Position numbers and translations under genes: made by a program. From assembly GCA_021799495.1 (NCBI GenBank), contig JAJZAI010000034.1, positions 1 to 39,563 of the forward strand: 39,563 nucleotides of DNA. Direction: 5' to 3'. Source of the stretch: Deltaproteobacteria bacterium. Its GTDB lineage: Bacteria; Desulfobacterota; Binatia; Binatales; Binataceae. Shown piece by piece: positions 24,456-32,037 of the stretch (position 1 is the first letter of the stretch; each line of letters begins with the position of its first letter). The notes below the pieces were generated by a model that was given only the letters and a program-made list of their open reading frames with translations, did not search any database and was not told where the DNA came from.

Positions 24456-25922
24456 TCAGCCGCGCGCGGCGTTCGCGCCGGCGATCCGTCCAAAGACGGC
24501 GCCAGACATCAGGCCCGAACCGCCGGGATAATTGTTATGGAAAAGGCCGCCGACCATTTCGCCGCACACGTAAAGACCCTCGATCGGCCGCCAATCCGTG
24601 CCGATGGCCTGCGCGTGCTCGTTGATTTTCAGGCCGCCGAAAGAAAACGTGATGCCGCCCGTCACGGGCCACGCGAGAAACGGCGCCGTATCCAGCTTGC
24701 GCGCCCAATTCGATTTCGGCAGCGCAAGGCCGCGCGTCGCCATCCCGTCGCGATCGCCGGGATTGAATTCGCCATGGCCGGCGGCGGCGTTGTAATCGGC
24801 GATCGTGCGCAGGGCGGTCTCATGGTCGCAGTCGAGCTGTCGGACCAGTTCGGGCAGGGTATTCGCGGCGAAGGGGTCGCTGGTCGAGTAGCGCGGCTCA
24901 AGCAGTTCGCGGGCTTTTGCGTCGAAGATCTGGTAGGCGACGCCGCCGGGCTGGTTCAGAATGATTCCGCCGAATTTGGCGTAGGTGAAAAACGCCTGGT
25001 CTTCGCCCTCATCGACGAAGCGTTGGCCGAGGCGGTTGATCATCAGGCCATACGGATAAGACAGGCGGTTGGTTTTGTCGGTCAGTTTGCGATCGCCGAA
25101 CGGCGGCGCCTCGGCATGAATCGGCGTGGCGTGGCAACCGCTCCAGTTGCCGGCCGGCATCGCGCCGATTTCCAGGGCCATCCGCAGACCGTCGCCCTGA
25201 TTGTAGCTGGTGCCGCGAACCTTGGCGTGATCCCATGGCCGGCCGAGATATTGCGCGCGCCACGCGGCGTTGGCTTCGAAACCGCCACATCCGAGCACGA
25301 CCGCGCGGGCGTCGAGTTCGTGAACGCCGGCGGGGTCGCGCACGACGACGCCGATCACGCGGCCTCGGGTGTCCTGGCGCAAGCGCGCCGCGGCGGTTTC
25401 GTAACGGATTTCGACGCCGTGGCGCTGCGCCGTCGCGAACCACATCCGGGACAGCCCGACGCCCTCATTCGCGGCGCGAACGATCGCGCCCTTGGGCCAT
25501 TTGATTACGTTGCCGACCCGCACCGCGCCGAGCGAAATCGCGGGTTCGAACCGGATTCCCTGATCGGCCATCCAGCACGCCGTGGCAAAGGAATTTGAAA
25601 TAAGAATTTCGCCGAGTTCGGGATCGGTGCGGCCGGAAGTCATGCGGCGCAAATCGGACCAGAACAGATCGCGCGGATAAGCCTCGACGCCCTCGACGAA
25701 TCCGGGCAATTCGCGCGCCTTGGGCACGAGCCGCAAAATTTCGTCAACCTCGCTGAACGCGATGCGCAGCAGGCCGCCGCTATAATGAGTGTTGCCGCCG
25801 CGCAATTCCTCGGGCGCTTTTTCCAGCACCAATACGCGATTGGCGCCGTTCATCCGGGCCGAAACGCTGGCGGCGAGTGCGGCGTTGCCCGCGCCAGCGA
25901 CGATAACGTCATATGCCGTCAT
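24456..25922 (-). CDS. FAD-dependent tricarballylate dehydrogenase-like flavoprotein (TcuA-like), copy 1
   Basis: Fumarate-reductase/succinate-dehydrogenase flavoprotein family, 488 aa from the ATG at 25922 (GGAAGG 12 bases upstream); the longer frame to 26069 runs into the divergent gene. The Rossmann motif is V-A-G-A-G-N-A-A-L, followed by V-L-E-K-A and R-G-G-N-T-H-Y-S-G-G. V-L-G-C-G-G-F-E-A-N, R-F-V-D-E-G-E-D and a C-terminal G-G-L-F-H-N-N-Y-P-G-G-S-G-L-M-S-G complete the FAD site, closely as in TcuA. TcuA oxidises tricarballylate to cis-aconitate. There is no TcuB-like electron acceptor in the window. Transcription runs on into the prpF-like gene. Confidence 0.87.
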   Translation of the reverse strand: MTAYDVIVAGAGNAALAASVSARMNGANRVLVLEKAPEELRGGNTHYSGGLLRIAFSEVDEILRLVPKARELPGFVEGVEAYPRDLFWSDLRRMTSGRTDPELGEILISNSFATACWMADQGIRFEPAISLGAVRVGNVIKWPKGAIVRAANEGVGLSRMWFATAQRHGVEIRYETAAARLRQDTRGRVIGVVVRDPAGVHELDARAVVLGCGGFEANAAWRAQYLGRPWDHAKVRGTSYNQGDGLRMALEIGAMPAGNWSGCHATPIHAEAPPFGDRKLTDKTNRLSYPYGLMINRLGQRFVDEGEDQAFFTYAKFGGIILNQPGGVAYQIFDAKARELLEPRYSTSDPFAANTLPELVRQLDCDHETALRTIADYNAAAGHGEFNPGDRDGMATRGLALPKSNWARKLDTAPFLAWPVTGGITFSFGGLKINEHAQAIGTDWRPIEGLYVCGEMVGGLFHNNYPGGSGLMSGAVFGRIAGANAARG

Positions 25923-25974
25923 GATTCGCGAGTGCCTTCCGAATAACCGGTTTGCCGAATGATCTCCGCGCGAT

Positions 25975-26004
25975 TTGACTGTATCGATCGCGCGACCGGA
26001 TAAT
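25975..26004 (+). promoter_or_regulatory. strong promoter with operator-like palindrome, divergent control region
   Basis: TTGACT (25975-25980), an 18-base spacer and GATAAT (25999-26004) make a near-consensus promoter driving the PrpB-like gene; initiation would fall near 26011. Within the spacer, CGATCGCGCGACCG (25985-25998) is a 14-base palindrome with one mismatched pair, placed where a repressor would block RNA polymerase. The whole interval between the divergent genes is 98 bases. No regulator gene is adjacent. Confidence 0.6.
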
Positions 26005-26020
26005 TGCACAATCCGCATGG

Positions 26021-26956
26021 ATGCGGGTATCGACAATGACGTGGCTCGACAACGACGGATACGATCCAACGCCCGCCGGCGAGCGCCTTGCCCGGCTGTG
26101 GCGGGAGCCAGGCATTCTGCAAATACCGGGCGCGCATAACGCGCTGGCCGGATTGCTGGCGAAGCGCGCCGGCTTCAGGGCGCTCTATCTGTCGGGCGCG
26201 GCGCTCAGCGCGAGTCTCGGCCTGGCGGACCTTGGAATCATCGGGCTCGACGAGTTGTGCCTGTTCACCCGCACGATCGCGCGGGCGACCGCGTTGCCGG
26301 TGATCGTTGACGGCGACACCGGCTACGGCGGAATTCTCAACGTGATGCGATTGGTGCGCGAACTGGAAGACGCGGGCGCCGCCGCGGTGCAGATTGAAGA
26401 TCAGTCGCTGCCAAAAAAATGCGGGCATCTGAATGACAAGCGGCTGGCCGGCGCCGACGAGATGGCGGCGAAAGTCGCGGCGGCGGTTCGCGCACGCCGC
26501 CATCTGCGGATAATCGCGCGCACCGACGCGGCGGCGGAGGAGGGAATCGATGGCGCCATAACGCGCGCGCGGCTTTATCGGGCGGCCGGCGCCGACGCGA
26601 TTTTCCCCGAGGCGTTGACGAGCGCCCAGATGTTCCGCGAATTCGCGCGTGCGCTCGATGCGCCGCTGCTGGCCAACATGACCGAATTCGGACGCACGCC
26701 CTATTTCACCGCCGCGGAGTTCGAGAATTTCGGCTTCAAAATGGTTATCTGGCCGGTTTCGTCGCTGCGGGTCGAAGGCGCCGCGGTGCGCGACCTGTAT
26801 TCCACGCTGATGCGCGACGGGTCGGCGGCGGCGATGCTCGAGCGAATGCAGACGCGGACGGAACTGTACGATACGATCGGCTACAACGAATACGAGGCGC
26901 TCGACGCGTCGATTGCGAAGAGCGTTCCGCCGCCCGATCGCCGTGCGCGGAAATAG
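26021..26956 (+). CDS. isocitrate lyase/PEP mutase family protein (2-methylisocitrate lyase-like)
   Basis: TIM-barrel lyase, 311 aa, of the PrpB/oxaloacetate decarboxylase group. The metal-binding V-D-G-D-T-G-Y-G (96-103), the V-Q-I-E-D-Q segment and the signature K-K-C-G-H (132-136) with catalytic Cys134 are all present. This favours C-C lyase activity over PEP mutase activity, which lacks that Cys. R-T-D-A near 168 also fits. The start is either ATG 26021 or ATG 26036; the predicted transcript begins only about 10-25 bases earlier, and neither has a clear Shine-Dalgarno. It is followed 38 bases later by the second TcuA-like gene. Confidence 0.88.
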   Translation: MRVSTMTWLDNDGYDPTPAGERLARLWREPGILQIPGAHNALAGLLAKRAGFRALYLSGAALSASLGLADLGIIGLDELCLFTRTIARATALPVIVDGDTGYGGILNVMRLVRELEDAGAAAVQIEDQSLPKKCGHLNDKRLAGADEMAAKVAAAVRARRHLRIIARTDAAAEEGIDGAITRARLYRAAGADAIFPEALTSAQMFREFARALDAPLLANMTEFGRTPYFTAAEFENFGFKMVIWPVSSLRVEGAAVRDLYSTLMRDGSAAAMLERMQTRTELYDTIGYNEYEALDASIAKSVPPPDRRARK

Positions 26957-26994
26957 CCGGTCGGCGCGGCGCCGGAAGAAAGACAGGGTCAGCG

Positions 26995-28479
26995 ATGAAT
27001 TCGGCGTATGACGTGATCGTCGTGGGCGGCGGCAACGCCGCATTTTGCGCCGCTCTGGCGGCGCGCGAGGCGGGCGCGAGCGTGATTGCGATCGAGTGCG
27101 CGCCCGAAGCGGAACGCGGCGGCAACAGCCGCTTCACGGCGGGCGCGATGCGGGTCGCGTATAACGGCGTCGACGATCTCGCACGCCTGATGCCCGATTT
27201 GACCGCCGAGGAAAAAGCGAACACCGACTTCGGCGTCTATCCGGAAGATCAATTCTACGACGATCTCTGCCGCGTGACGCAATATCGAACCGATCCGCGC
27301 CTTGCCGAAACTCTCGTCGGCCGCAGCTTCGAGACGATGCTCTGGATGCGATCGAAGGGCGTTCGTTTCGCGCCGATTTATGGACGGCAAGCTTTCAAAG
27401 TCGGGGGAAAATTCAAATTTTGGGGCGGCCTGACCGTCGAGGCCTGGGGTGGAGGTCCGGGACTGATCGACGGTCTATATGGAATAGCGGCGCGCGGCGG
27501 AATCGATATCGCGTATTCCACCCGCGCGCTGAGATTGATTCACGACGACGGCGGCGTCCACGGCGTGGTCGTGCGCCGCGACGGACGGACCGAAACGATC
27601 GCGGCCAAAGCCGTCGTGCTCGCGACCGGAGGTTTCGAGGCGAACGCGGAATGGCGCACGCGCTATCTCGGCCCCGGATGGGACCTCGTGAAAGTGCGCG
27701 GCTCGCGCTTCAACACCGGCGACGGGATCAGGATGGCGCTGGAGATCGGCGCGATGCCGCGCGGGAATTGGTCAGGATGCCACGCGGTGGGATGGGACCG
27801 GAACGCGCCCGAATTCGGCGATCTCAGCGTCGGCGACGGCTTTCAGAAGCATAGCTACCCGTTCGGTATAATGGTGAACGCCAGAGGCCGCCGGTTCGTG
27901 GACGAAGGCGCCGACTTCCGCAATTACACGTACGCCAAGTACGGGCGCGCAATCCTCGAGCAGCCGGGGCAATTCGCCTGGCAGGTCTTCGATCGCAAAG
28001 TCGCCCATCTGCTGCGCGACGAATATCGGATCAAGCGAGTGACGAAAGTCGGCGCGCAAACGCTGGAGGAGCTGGCCGGCAAGCTCGAAGACGCCGATCC
28101 TGCGGGATTTTTAGACGAAGTGCGCGTCTATAACGGAGCCGTCCGCACCGATATTCCGTTCAATCCGAACATCAAGGATGGGCGGCGCACCGAGGGTCTC
28201 GCGATTAACAAGTCGAACTGGTCGAACACGATCGACACGCCGCCGTTCGAGGGTTACGCGGTTACCTGCGGAATAACCTTCACCTTCGGAGGATTGTCGA
28301 TCGACGATGCGGGCGCGGTGATCAACACCGACGGCGAACCGATTTCCGGCCTGTACGCCGCCGGCGAACTGGTGGGCGGGTTGTTCTACTTCAATTATCC
28401 GGGCGGCACGGGCCTGATGTCGGGTTCCGTGTTCGGGAAAATCGCGGGCGCCGCGGCGGGCCGGCGCGCCCGCGCATGA
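26995..28479 (+). CDS. FAD-dependent tricarballylate dehydrogenase-like flavoprotein (TcuA-like), copy 2
   Basis: 494 aa, paralogous to the flavoprotein at 24456 across its length. FAD site: V-V-G-G-G-N-A-A-F, I-E-C-A and R-G-G-N-S-R-F-T-A-G-A-M-R, the last being very TcuA-like. L-A-T-G-G-F-E-A-N, R-F-V-D-E-G-A-D and G-G-L-F-Y-F-N-Y-P-G-G-T-G-L-M-S-G follow. It differs from copy 1 in the substrate-facing middle, with a W-G-G-L-T-V-E-A-W-G-G-G-P-G segment. It lies 38 bases after the PrpB-like gene, so the divergent promoter serves one flavoprotein on each side. The copies may act on different acids. No signal peptide is seen. Confidence 0.88.
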   Translation: MNSAYDVIVVGGGNAAFCAALAAREAGASVIAIECAPEAERGGNSRFTAGAMRVAYNGVDDLARLMPDLTAEEKANTDFGVYPEDQFYDDLCRVTQYRTDPRLAETLVGRSFETMLWMRSKGVRFAPIYGRQAFKVGGKFKFWGGLTVEAWGGGPGLIDGLYGIAARGGIDIAYSTRALRLIHDDGGVHGVVVRRDGRTETIAAKAVVLATGGFEANAEWRTRYLGPGWDLVKVRGSRFNTGDGIRMALEIGAMPRGNWSGCHAVGWDRNAPEFGDLSVGDGFQKHSYPFGIMVNARGRRFVDEGADFRNYTYAKYGRAILEQPGQFAWQVFDRKVAHLLRDEYRIKRVTKVGAQTLEELAGKLEDADPAGFLDEVRVYNGAVRTDIPFNPNIKDGRRTEGLAINKSNWSNTIDTPPFEGYAVTCGITFTFGGLSIDDAGAVINTDGEPISGLYAAGELVGGLFYFNYPGGTGLMSGSVFGKIAGAAAGRRARA

Positions 28480-28504
28480 TCTTCACCAAGCCCGTTCGCG
28501 CACT

Positions 28505-29932
28505 TCACTCGTCGCGCAACAGCCTTCCGACCATCGATTTGAATTCCCGCGCGACTGGCGAGCGGTAAAACCGGGCCCGTGTGAAGTAGGGATCTCCCGA
28601 ATAGAACCATTCGTACTGTAGCTGGCGGCTGCCGAACGGCTCGCCGATCATGTCCCATGCGAGTTTGAACAGGCGCACGCGGTCGCGGGCGCCCAGATTT
28701 TTGCCGCGAAGATATTTTTCGAGATAAGCGCCGATCTCTGGATGGGCGAAATCCTTTTCGGTCGGGGTCATGATCAGGCCGCTGCCGCTGAGCTGGCGGA
28801 TCACTTCGGCGGCCCGCATCTGCATCTGCGGAATCAGCACCCACAGGGTCGCCGCGAGCGAGCGATGCGGCGCGCCGCGCGTTGCGCCCCATGTCACTTC
28901 ATGCGCGCCCGCGCGAATCAGGCCGCTCAACGCCTCGGCGTTCGCGACCGTCTCGCCGATCTGCGCCTGAAGATGCGGCGTATCGGTGCGCCCGATCGCT
29001 TCCGCCAGATGACACGCCAGTCCCGCAAGGAAGCGCAGCTTGACCATCCCGCGAATCGACCCCTGCAGCATCGCATAGCCGGGAGTGCGCGCCATCAGGC
29101 TGTTGAAGATCTCGACGTCGCCGTTGATGAAGACGCGCTCCCACGGAACGAGCACGTCGTCGAACACGGCGAGCGCGTCCTCTTCGTCGAAGCGCGAGCT
29201 GAGCGGACGATCGAAGCGGCTGCGGCCGGTGTCGTATGTTTCGCGGCAGATGAACTTCAAACCCGGCGTGTCCATCCTGATCGCGAAACAGAGCGCATAC
29301 GGTTCTTCGCCCGGCCGGCGCGGATAGAACGGACCGACCCAGATTTCGTTGGCGAACGGCGCCAGCGTCGAGAGCATTTTGGCGCCGCGGACGACGATTC
29401 CGGCGTCGGTTTCGCGCACCAGCCTCAGTGCGGCGAACGGATCGTCCTGTTCGGCCGGACCCTTCGAGCGATCGATTTGCGGATCGACTAGTGTATGCGT
29501 GAGGCACCAATCGCGATCGCGCACCTCCTCGTAGTAGCGCACGAGGTTCTCGCCGAAACGCGCTTCGCGGCGGCCGACAAATGCATGCACGGTCGCGGCG
29601 TCGCTCAAGAGCGCGTTGCAGAAATCCGGCATCCGGCCCATCAACCCGAAAGTATGATCGGCGCGGATTTCTTCGGCGCGCGCCCGCCGTTCGGCCGCTT
29701 CGATGGAGTCCGCCATCAGGAAGGACGCGCTTACCGGTGCGCCGTCGCGCGGCGATGGAAACGTAAGCTCGCCGATCCGTTCGTGTTGCAGATCGTAGAG
29801 CGACGCCATGGTCGCGACGACGCCGCGAAAAGGATCGTATCGGGTTACGTCCTTGACGCGTTCTCCATTGACGAAAATCGAGCGGCCGTCGCGCAGGCTC
29901 TCGACGTATTCGCTGCCGGTGCGAATTCCCAT
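28505..29932 (-). CDS. 4-hydroxyphenylacetate 3-monooxygenase-like oxygenase (HpaB family)
   Basis: Acyl-CoA-dehydrogenase-fold, FADH2-using aromatic hydroxylase of the HpaB/PvcC group, 475 aa, close to the family's usual size. Recognisable parts are G-I-R-T-G-S-E-Y-V-E-S-L-R-D-G-R at the N-terminus, Y-D-P-F-R-G near 32, H-T-L-V-D-P-Q-I-D-R, and the G-A-K-M-L-S-T-L-A-P-F-A-N-E segment. D-D-V-L-V-P-W-E-R-V-F and a C-terminal Y-L-R-G-K-N region follow. Such enzymes ortho-hydroxylate phenols with reduced flavin from a separate reductase (HpaC), which is not in the window. It is the last gene of a six-gene minus-strand operon. 4-Hydroxyphenylacetate itself may not be the substrate. Confidence 0.9.
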   Translation of the reverse strand: MGIRTGSEYVESLRDGRSIFVNGERVKDVTRYDPFRGVVATMASLYDLQHERIGELTFPSPRDGAPVSASFLMADSIEAAERRARAEEIRADHTFGLMGRMPDFCNALLSDAATVHAFVGRREARFGENLVRYYEEVRDRDWCLTHTLVDPQIDRSKGPAEQDDPFAALRLVRETDAGIVVRGAKMLSTLAPFANEIWVGPFYPRRPGEEPYALCFAIRMDTPGLKFICRETYDTGRSRFDRPLSSRFDEEDALAVFDDVLVPWERVFINGDVEIFNSLMARTPGYAMLQGSIRGMVKLRFLAGLACHLAEAIGRTDTPHLQAQIGETVANAEALSGLIRAGAHEVTWGATRGAPHRSLAATLWVLIPQMQMRAAEVIRQLSGSGLIMTPTEKDFAHPEIGAYLEKYLRGKNLGARDRVRLFKLAWDMIGEPFGSRQLQYEWFYSGDPYFTRARFYRSPVAREFKSMVGRLLRDE

Positions 29933-29979
29933 ATTCCTCCGGTGGACAAAAACGACAGATTGATGATGGCGAGGCGCGC

Positions 29980-30474
29980 CTAGCTGGTTAGCCCTTTTAC
30001 CAACGCTCCGATTCCCGGTTCATCCTTCGCGAACTCCAGTTTTCCGGAACCCATGTAGTCATTCGCGAATTGCGCGCGATGCTCTGGCGTGCCGTCGCAA
30101 TAGACCTCGATCTGATGGTCGTCAGGGTCGCGAAAATAGATGCTCATGCTGACGCCGTGATCGACCGTCGAGATAATCGGCACGCCCAGTCGTTTCAGCT
30201 CCGCATGCGCCGCGCGCAGATGGTCTTCGTCGCGCAGCCGAAAGGCGATATGAACGAGGCCGATTTCGCCTTTCCGCGGCCCCGGAGCGTCAGCGCCGAC
30301 TTCGACGCAGGCCAGCTCATGATGGTCGCGGGCGTTGCTGGCGAAAAACGCCATCTTGATCACGGGAATCTCCATCATCTGGGTGAGACCGAGCACTTCC
30401 GTGTAGAACTTTTTCGAACGTTCGAGGTCGCGAACCTTGATCACCACGTGTCCGATCCGGTCTGGAACGATCAT
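29980..30474 (-). CDS. VOC-family (extradiol dioxygenase/glyoxalase-like) metalloprotein
   Basis: 164 aa, vicinal-oxygen-chelate fold with paired beta-alpha-beta-beta-beta modules. The first module begins R-I-G-H-V-V-I-K-V-R-D-L-E-R-S-K-K-F-Y with His9. His75 (L-V-H-I-A-F) and Glu123 (H-Q-I-E-V-Y) complete a plausible two-His-one-Glu metal site, and F-R-D-P-D-D-H fits extradiol enzymes. It lies 47 bases upstream of the HpaB-like gene in the same operon, which suggests it opens a catechol made by that hydroxylase. A glyoxalase or isomerase role cannot be excluded, because the protein is shorter than classical two-domain ring-cleavage enzymes. Confidence 0.85.
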   Translation of the reverse strand: MIVPDRIGHVVIKVRDLERSKKFYTEVLGLTQMMEIPVIKMAFFASNARDHHELACVEVGADAPGPRKGEIGLVHIAFRLRDEDHLRAAHAELKRLGVPIISTVDHGVSMSIYFRDPDDHQIEVYCDGTPEHRAQFANDYMGSGKLEFAKDEPGIGALVKGLTS

Positions 30475-30552
30475 CGGAGCAATCCTCCTTGCGCGCGAAT
30501 CGAATTCAATCGCAACCGCATGCGTCTCATTTTCGCTGATTGTCGAACGGCT

Positions 30553-31248
30553 TCAATAGAGCCGCGGACCGATAAATACGCCGTCGATAAAATGTTTGGT
30601 CGCCGTCGCGGCCTTGCGCGGCAGCTTCATCAGGTCGTCCGCGAGCCGCCGCGCCGCGTCCAGCAGTTCGGCGCGCGCCACGACCCGATGGATCATTCCG
30701 AGATCGTAAAGTTCAGGCGCGGTATAATGCCGGCACATCACCATCGCCTCTTTCGCGCGCCACGGTCCGAGCGCCGCCGCCATCGCAAGCGCCGGACCGC
30801 CGGTGAACGCGGCGCCTAATTCGACCTCGGGCACCCAAAACTGGGCCTCTTGCGCCGCGATGACGAAATCGAACGCGACCGCGAGCGCCCATCCGCCGCC
30901 GACCGCGTGCCCGTTCACGGCGGCGATAGTGTGGCAATCCAGCCGCGTTATCTGATCGAAAATGCGGCCCACCATCCGCGCCACGCCCTGATTATGCTCG
31001 CGGAACAGCCTGGCGCGCTCGCGCGGATCGCTGACGCCCTTGGCTGCCGACATGTCCGCGCCGGCCGAGAACGCGGAGCCTGCGCCGGTCACGATTAGCG
31101 CGCGTATATCGCGATCGTTGCGGACGGAGCGCACCAGGTCGTCCAGTTCCGCCATCACGGGGCGATTCATGCAGTTGCGGCGTTCGGGTTGATTGAAAGT
31201 AATCGTCGCGACCGGACCGTCGCGCTCGAACAAAAAATATTCGGCCAT
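30553..31248 (-). CDS. crotonase-family protein, operon copy 2
   Basis: Crotonase fold, 231 aa, slightly short for the family. It shows F-N-Q-P-E-R-R-N-C-M-N (18-28), A-F-S-A-G-A-D-M near 59-66 and V-N-G-H-A-V-G-G-G-W near 111-120. The first catalytic Glu position is Ala121, while the second is retained as Glu141 (V-P-E-V-E-L-G). Simple hydration is therefore doubtful; hydrolase, isomerase or C-C cleavage chemistry is possible. It is 45 bases downstream of a similar gene, and both share an unusual F-W-x-P-E-x-E-L-G motif. Confidence 0.88.
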   Translation of the reverse strand: MAEYFLFERDGPVATITFNQPERRNCMNRPVMAELDDLVRSVRNDRDIRALIVTGAGSAFSAGADMSAAKGVSDPRERARLFREHNQGVARMVGRIFDQITRLDCHTIAAVNGHAVGGGWALAVAFDFVIAAQEAQFWVPEVELGAAFTGGPALAMAAALGPWRAKEAMVMCRHYTAPELYDLGMIHRVVARAELLDAARRLADDLMKLPRKAATATKHFIDGVFIGPRLY

Positions 31249-31293
31249 CGCGTTTCGCTTGTTCCTATACTCTTGCTGAAAGGGCAGGCGATT

Positions 31294-31977
31294 TCAGTCG
31301 AGCGTGAATCCGTTCAGATTGGCTTTCGCCTGCAACACGGCCTGACGTTTACGGGCCGCTATGTAACGGGCGATTTCATGGGCCGCCGGCATCAACTGAT
31401 CCGCCTTGACCACCCGATTCAGCAGGCCCCATTGTAGCAACTCCTCGGCCCGAAACCGCCGGCACATCAGAACGATTTCTTTTGCTCGCGCCATCCCAAC
31501 GTCGAGGGCCAAACGGTACTCAAGGTCTCGGGGTCCCGGCGCGCCAAGTTCGATCTCGGGCAGCCAGAATTGCGCGCCTTCGACGGCAACCCGGAAGTCG
31601 CAGCACAGCGCGATAAACCATCCGCCGCCCACGGCGTAACCGTTGACCGCCGCTATCGTCGGGATGTCGTAATTGGTCAGCAGGTTGAAAACCCGCCGCA
31701 GTATCCGCATCCGTTTGGGCGTGACATTGCCGAAAAGCTTCTCGCGCTCGGCGGGATCGGTGACGCCTTTCATGTGGCTTAGGTCGGCGCCCGCGGAGAA
31801 CGTGTTGCCCGCGCCGGTGATTATCAGCGCGCGCACATCGTCGTCGTCGCGGATGGCGAGCAGGTTCTCGAACATCTCGCTCACACTGCGTTCGTTCAGC
31901 GGATTGCGCTTGACCGGAAAATCGAAGGTCAGCACGCCGACGTTGCCGGTCTTCCCGAATTTGAAATACTCGCCCAT
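31294..31977 (-). CDS. crotonase-family protein, operon copy 1
   Basis: Crotonase fold, 227 aa. It is related to the next gene, sharing V-R-A-L-I-I-T-G-A-G, F-S-A-G-A-D-L-S, G-V-T-D-P-A-E-R and A-V-N-G-Y-A-V-G-G-G-W. The first catalytic Glu is replaced by Phe121, a bulky change at the active site. The second is kept (Glu141 in L-P-E-I-E-L-G). It sits between the LLM gene (60 bases upstream) and copy 2. No CoA ligase is encoded nearby, so whether the substrate is a CoA thioester is open. Confidence 0.88.
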   Translation of the reverse strand: MGEYFKFGKTGNVGVLTFDFPVKRNPLNERSVSEMFENLLAIRDDDDVRALIITGAGNTFSAGADLSHMKGVTDPAEREKLFGNVTPKRMRILRRVFNLLTNYDIPTIAAVNGYAVGGGWFIALCCDFRVAVEGAQFWLPEIELGAPGPRDLEYRLALDVGMARAKEIVLMCRRFRAEELLQWGLLNRVVKADQLMPAAHEIARYIAARKRQAVLQAKANLNGFTLD

Positions 31978-32037
31978 CGAATTCCGCCTCCCGCGGTCGG
32001 GTTTTCCTGGCCGAAACCGGATACGTTCCCGCCGGGA

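Noticed and set aside
24429-25598. 389-codon plus-strand frame over TcuA-like copy 1
   Set aside because: It is antisense to an intact flavoprotein and has no motif.
25919-27043. 374-codon minus-strand frame over the PrpB-like gene
   Set aside because: It covers the divergent promoter and a gene with the K-K-C-G-H signature; Arg-rich shadow.
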